In this document: positions 50,809 through 53,630 of the stretch, in pieces
Layout: each line of letters opens with the position of its first letter
Numbering within the stretch: position 1 is the first letter of the stretch
NCBI GenBank assembly: GCA_900755895.1
Contig: CAAEIG010000174.1
Span: 1-53,630, forward strand
Direction: 5' to 3'
DNA: 53,630 nt
DNA from: Clostridia bacterium
GTDB taxonomy: Bacteria; Bacillota; Clostridia; Oscillospirales; Acutalibacteraceae
The notes under the pieces: generated by a model
Told to the model about the DNA's origin: nothing
The model's input: the letters and a program-made list of their open reading frames with translations, nothing else
Database searches by the model: none
Position numbers and translations under genes: made by a program

Positions 50809-50927
50809 GCCGAAACTCTCCTTTTCTGGATGTTCTCGGCAAAAGCCAAATGCGGACTGCCGGGACTCGCCCGACAGCCCTCATTCTCCCTTACCTTACT
50901 TTGAGCCGGATTCCTCCGGCGGATCCT

Positions 50928-51983
50928 TTACTTTCTTCTGCCGCGATAGCGCTTGGGCAGCTCCACTTCCAAACTCTTGCCGGTGCCTTCCACCACGCAG
51001 TCCAAGGGGCGCTCCGCCACGTGGACCGGGATGCCAGTCTCCTGGCTCACCAGCTTGTCCAAGCCTCTCAGCAGGGCACCGCCGCCGGTGAGCATGATGC
51101 CCCGGTCAATGATGTCCGCTGCCAACTCCGGAGGCGTCTTCTCCAGGGTGTCCTTAATGGCGTCCACCACGATCATCACGCTGTCGGCCAGGGCCTCCCG
51201 CACCTCGTCGGCATGGATGGTCACATTCTTGGGCAGACCGTCCACCAGGTTCCGGCCCTTGATCTCCACAAAGGCGTTGATGGTCTCTTCCGTGGGGAAC
51301 GCGGAACCGATCTTGATCTTGATCTCCTCAGCAGTGCGCTCACCGATGAGGAGGTTGTACTTCTTCTTTACATAAGTGACGATGGCTTCGTCGAACTTGT
51401 CGCCGGCCATGCGCACGGAAACGGACGTGACAATGTCGCCCAGGGAGATGACGGCCACCTCCGAGGTACCGCCGCCGATGTCCACCACCATGCTGCCGGT
51501 GGGCTCGCCCACGGGCAGGCCAGCGCCGATGGCGGCTGCCATGGGTTCCTCAATCAGGTCCACGTTGTTGGACCCGGCCTGGCGGGCGGCATCCTCCACA
51601 GCCCGGCGCTCCACTTCGGTGACGCCGGAGGGGATGCACACCACAATCCGGGGACGGCTGAGGGTGCCGGACTTCAAAGCCTTCTTGATGAAGTACTTCA
51701 GCATGGCTGCAGTGACGTCAAAGTCCGCGATGACGCCGTCCTTCAACGGGCGGACCGCCACAATGGAACCGGGGGTACGGCCCAGCATTTCCTTGGCCTG
51801 CTTGCCCACAGCCAGCACCTCGTCGGTGCGCACGTCCACTGCCACCACAGAGGGCTCCCGCATCACAATGCCCTTGCCCCGCATAAACACCAGTGTATTG
51901 GCAGTCCCCAAGTCGATGCCGATGTCCTTGGAGAACATAGAAAACATAGAAAAGAACCCAGAAAGAATACTCGTCCCAGCCAT
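50928..51983 (-). CDS. mreB: Rod-shape actin homologue MreB
   Basis: 351 residues; forms filaments that guide side-wall growth. Actin-fold nucleotide motifs are DIGIDLGTANTLVF, PSVVAVD, VVDIGGGTSEVAVISLG and the late ITGG-like LTGGGALLRGLDKL. An extra N-terminal segment (about 16 residues with two FSMF repeats) precedes the fold and may help membrane contact. First gene of mreBCD-PBP2-minD-mgsA. Confidence 0.96.
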   Translation of the reverse strand: MAGTSILSGFFSMFSMFSKDIGIDLGTANTLVFMRGKGIVMREPSVVAVDVRTDEVLAVGKQAKEMLGRTPGSIVAVRPLKDGVIADFDVTAAMLKYFIKKALKSGTLSRPRIVVCIPSGVTEVERRAVEDAARQAGSNNVDLIEEPMAAAIGAGLPVGEPTGSMVVDIGGGTSEVAVISLGDIVTSVSVRMAGDKFDEAIVTYVKKKYNLLIGERTAEEIKIKIGSAFPTEETINAFVEIKGRNLVDGLPKNVTIHADEVREALADSVMIVVDAIKDTLEKTPPELAADIIDRGIMLTGGGALLRGLDKLVSQETGIPVHVAERPLDCVVEGTGKSLEVELPKRYRGRRK

Positions 51984-52141
51984 AGATACTCTGCCTTTCC
52001 GACCCCCAAGGGGTCCTTGATTTACTCTTGCACTCTATTTTCAAAAGCTTCTCGCTTTTATGATTTCCCGTTTTCCTGGGAAACACCCCTGGTTTCCCAA
52101 TCCCGACCCGGTGGAATTTCCCACGGGGCCGCGCATTTACC

Positions 52142-52170
52142 ATTATATCCTATTTCCCGGGATTTCTCAA
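52142..52170 (-). promoter_or_regulatory. Promoter of the mreB operon
   Basis: TTGAGA (52170-52165), 17 bp, TATAAT (52147-52142). The leader of about 155 nt includes a GACCCC/GGGGTC palindrome near 52001-52012. Confidence 0.75.
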
Positions 52171-52254
52171 CCCATAAGTTTACATAAACATACGAAAATC
52201 GCAAAATCCCGCATATATGCGGCCTTTCGGCAGGATCCATACAAGATGTGCGCC

Positions 52255-52701
52255 TCACCGCCCCGTACTGCCAAAACCTCCCTGGCCCCGCTGGGTTTGG
52301 GAGAGCTCTTCCACCTCCACAATCTCAGGCAGCAGCACTGGCATGATGACCAACTGGGCAATCCGCTCCCCCGGATGGATGGTGTAGGTCCCATCCCCGA
52401 AATTCCGCAGGGGAACCACCAATTCCCCCCGGTAGTCGCTGTCAATGACCCCCACGCAATTGGGCAGGGAGATCCCGTGCTTGACCCCCAGCCCGCTGCG
52501 GCAGAACACCATCCCGGCGTATCCCTGGGGGATCTCCGCTGCAAGACCCGTGGGGAAAGGATAACCCTCTCCCGGCTGCAACGTCACCGGCGCCTCCAGA
52601 CAAGCACACAGGTCGTATCCCGCAGCGCCTTCTGTCTGCCGCTGGGGCAAAACCGCACCCTCCCGGAGCTTTTTCATCCTCAATACGTTGTTTTTCTCCA
52701 T
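52255..52701 (-). CDS. dut: dUTP diphosphatase
   Basis: 148 residues; hydrolyses dUTP to dUMP, keeping uracil out of DNA and feeding dTMP synthesis. All five trimeric dUTPase motifs are seen: AAGYDL, RSGLGVKHGI, GVIDSDYRGE, GERIAQLVI and the C-terminal GQGGFGSTGR. ATG 52701 is chosen because GGAGG lies five bases before it; longer frames to 52806 lack a site. DnaA-box-like sequences lie upstream. Confidence 0.96.
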   Translation of the reverse strand: MEKNNVLRMKKLREGAVLPQRQTEGAAGYDLCACLEAPVTLQPGEGYPFPTGLAAEIPQGYAGMVFCRSGLGVKHGISLPNCVGVIDSDYRGELVVPLRNFGDGTYTIHPGERIAQLVIMPVLLPEIVEVEELSQTQRGQGGFGSTGR

Positions 52702-52724
52702 GGCAACCTCCATATCTAGGCTAG

Positions 52725-52933
52725 TTTTCCACAAGAATACTTTTCCACAGCCCGAAACCCTATGATTTTCGGGGCTTGGAAGCTTTTTCCACGTGGTTTT
52801 AAACATTTTCCACCGAGTTTTCCACCATCATTCCACTCCCCGGTGAAAAAGCCCGCGGGTCCAGTCAGAACCAGGCGCTTGGCCCCGAAAACAGGCTTCT
52901 AAACTCTCCCCACATTCCACAGAGTTTTCCACA
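52725..52933 (+). promoter_or_regulatory. Cluster of six DnaA-box-like 9-mers
   Basis: TTTTCCACA occurs at 52725, 52741 and 52925 and fits the relaxed DnaA box TTWTNCACA. One-base variants TTTTCCACG (52785) and TTTTCCACC (52806, 52818) lie between. All are on the same strand; five fall in the 124-bp dut upstream gap and the last is inside the U32 gene. Binding is not proven. Confidence 0.4.
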
Positions 52934-53630
52934 GTAAATCGAACCACTCCAAAATCCAGAGGGGATAATTCGTCTTTCAAATCACAAAGCCACAGGGGTA
53001 CGGAGTTGAGCACTTCGATATTTTTGCCGCCCCGGCAAACCACCGGAAACTGCTTGCGTTTTCGGTCCGTCAAACACCCGGGCTCCTTGCAGTGCAAGCA
53101 GCCTTTTGGTGAATTTGCCAAGGGACAATTCCGGGTGAGCATCAGCGGCGTGCGCCCGGCGATCATCAAGCCTCGGGGCAGGGGATCCCCCAAACGCGCC
53201 ACCTCTCTGGCGGTCAGCTCCGGGGAAAGCTCCGCAGAAGCCAGCCCCAGCTCCCGGAAAAAGGCCAGACTCTCTGTATTGTAAATATTCAAGCCAAAGC
53301 TGCCGTGGATCCGCCCACCCAGCTCTTTAGCCAAGGCCACCGCGCCCAGATTCCCACAGAGGAAATCCTCAAAACCGGCAGCCATACACTGTTCCATTTT
53401 CCGGACTGTCCGTTTTTCCTCTCCGAACAAAGCCCGAGGGATGTCCAGAAAAATGGACGGCCATCCCTCCTGGCGCAGGCGCTCCAGCTCTGGGAGGGGC
53501 GTCTCCAAAGGCAGGACAATCTCCCGGCAGCTTCTGGCCTGGGGACACAGCTGGGACACCTGCCGGAACTGAGCCCGCAGAGGCAGCTCCCCCTGCCCCC
53601 GGGGATGTGGCAGGTGTTCCACAGCCAGCC
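52828..53630 (-). CDS. U32-family peptidase, C-terminal part (runs off right edge)
   Basis: At least 267 residues, open to the window edge; a GTG at 53622 is only a possible internal codon. The pattern SFGLNIYNTESLAFFRELG, then ELSPELTAREVARL and a cysteine set RNCPLANSPKGCLHC with CLTDRKRKQFPV matches U32 proteins (YhbU/YrrO/RlhA group), which bind an iron-sulfur cluster and act on tRNA, rRNA or ubiquinone precursors rather than being proven proteases. The C-terminus ends DWTRGLFHRGVE. Start and N-terminal half are outside the window. Confidence 0.9.
   Translation of the reverse strand, partial: LAVEHLPHPRGQGELPLRAQFRQVSQLCPQARSCREIVLPLETPLPELERLRQEGWPSIFLDIPRALFGEEKRTVRKMEQCMAAGFEDFLCGNLGAVALAKELGGRIHGSFGLNIYNTESLAFFRELGLASAELSPELTAREVARLGDPLPRGLMIAGRTPLMLTRNCPLANSPKGCLHCKEPGCLTDRKRKQFPVVCRGGKNIEVLNSVPLWLCDLKDELSPLDFGVVRFTVENSVECGESLEACFRGQAPGSDWTRGLFHRGVE

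Noticed and set aside
52725..52933. Replication origin
   Set aside because: DnaA-box-like 9-mers are clustered, but there is no dnaA/dnaN neighbourhood and no clear AT-rich unwinding element.

Overview
The window reads as a chromosomal segment of an anaerobic, fairly GC-rich Clostridia member, most likely a gut Oscillospiraceae (Flavonifractor/Lawsonibacter/Pseudoflavonifractor-like). Pointers are an oxygen-sensitive class III ribonucleotide reductase, two tRNA-sensing T-box leaders, AGGAGG ribosome binding sites, GTP-type PEP carboxykinase, a one-chain Fe-S serine dehydratase, and corrinoid methyl-transfer genes next to a PocR-type regulator. The genus is inferred from gene content and style only. 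No phage, transposase, CRISPR array or rRNA was seen; one tRNA (Pro, TGG) is present.

Layout. 1-4.4 kb: an unknown gene cut by the left edge, a 1-phosphofructokinase, a small repeat-containing lipoprotein, a HAD phosphatase and a MATE exporter. 4.4-6.2 kb: a stand-alone TrpB2-type tryptophan synthase beta chain behind a T-box leader with a Trp (TGG) specifier. 6.2-17.9 kb: a glycan-use locus (a 1 kb AT-rich regulatory region, LplB/LplC permeases, a binding lipoprotein, a GH42 beta-galactosidase, an acyltransferase, a GH2 beta-galactosidase and a divergent AraC regulator). 18-21.3 kb: tRNA-Pro, L-serine dehydratase, a small DUF3006-like protein, an esterase and a GNAT acetyltransferase.

21.3-29.8 kb is the most unusual region. 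Seven tightly packed minus-strand genes encode a corrinoid protein, a UroD-family methyltransferase fused to a thioredoxin-like domain, a G3E GTPase, a BioB-like radical SAM enzyme, a DUF2284 Cys-rich protein, a corrinoid-reactivating Fe-S/ATPase (RACE) and a second UroD-family protein. A PocR-AraC regulator is transcribed divergently. No MttB/MtaB-type substrate methyltransferase is present, so this may be a methyl-transfer or demethylation system whose substrate-specific part is one of the UroD proteins.

29.9-37 kb: YchF, a small membrane protein, a MerR regulator, a polar amino-acid ABC transporter, GTP-PEPCK and an XRE regulator. 37.2-41.7 kb: anaerobic dNTP synthesis. The NrdD main chain ends without its glycyl-radical segment; that segment is a separate 56-codon gene about 500 bp downstream with its own promoter, followed by surE and nrdG. 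The nrdD promoter has a consensus core, paired NrdR-like boxes and a perfect 28-bp palindrome at the predicted mRNA 5' end. 41.8-45.6 kb: hisS-aspS behind a T-box (specifier read as GAC, Asp). 45.6-52 kb: the morphogenesis operon mreB-mreC-mreD-PBP2-minD-mgsA. 52.2 kb to the end: dUTPase, a cluster of DnaA-box-like 9-mers, and a U32 peptidase cut by the right edge.

A family of short hairpin repeats with covarying stems is scattered between genes (about 31.05, 38.9, 39.2, 44.97 and 45.2 kb). It sits directly after stop codons in two cases and inside the long hisS leader in two others.
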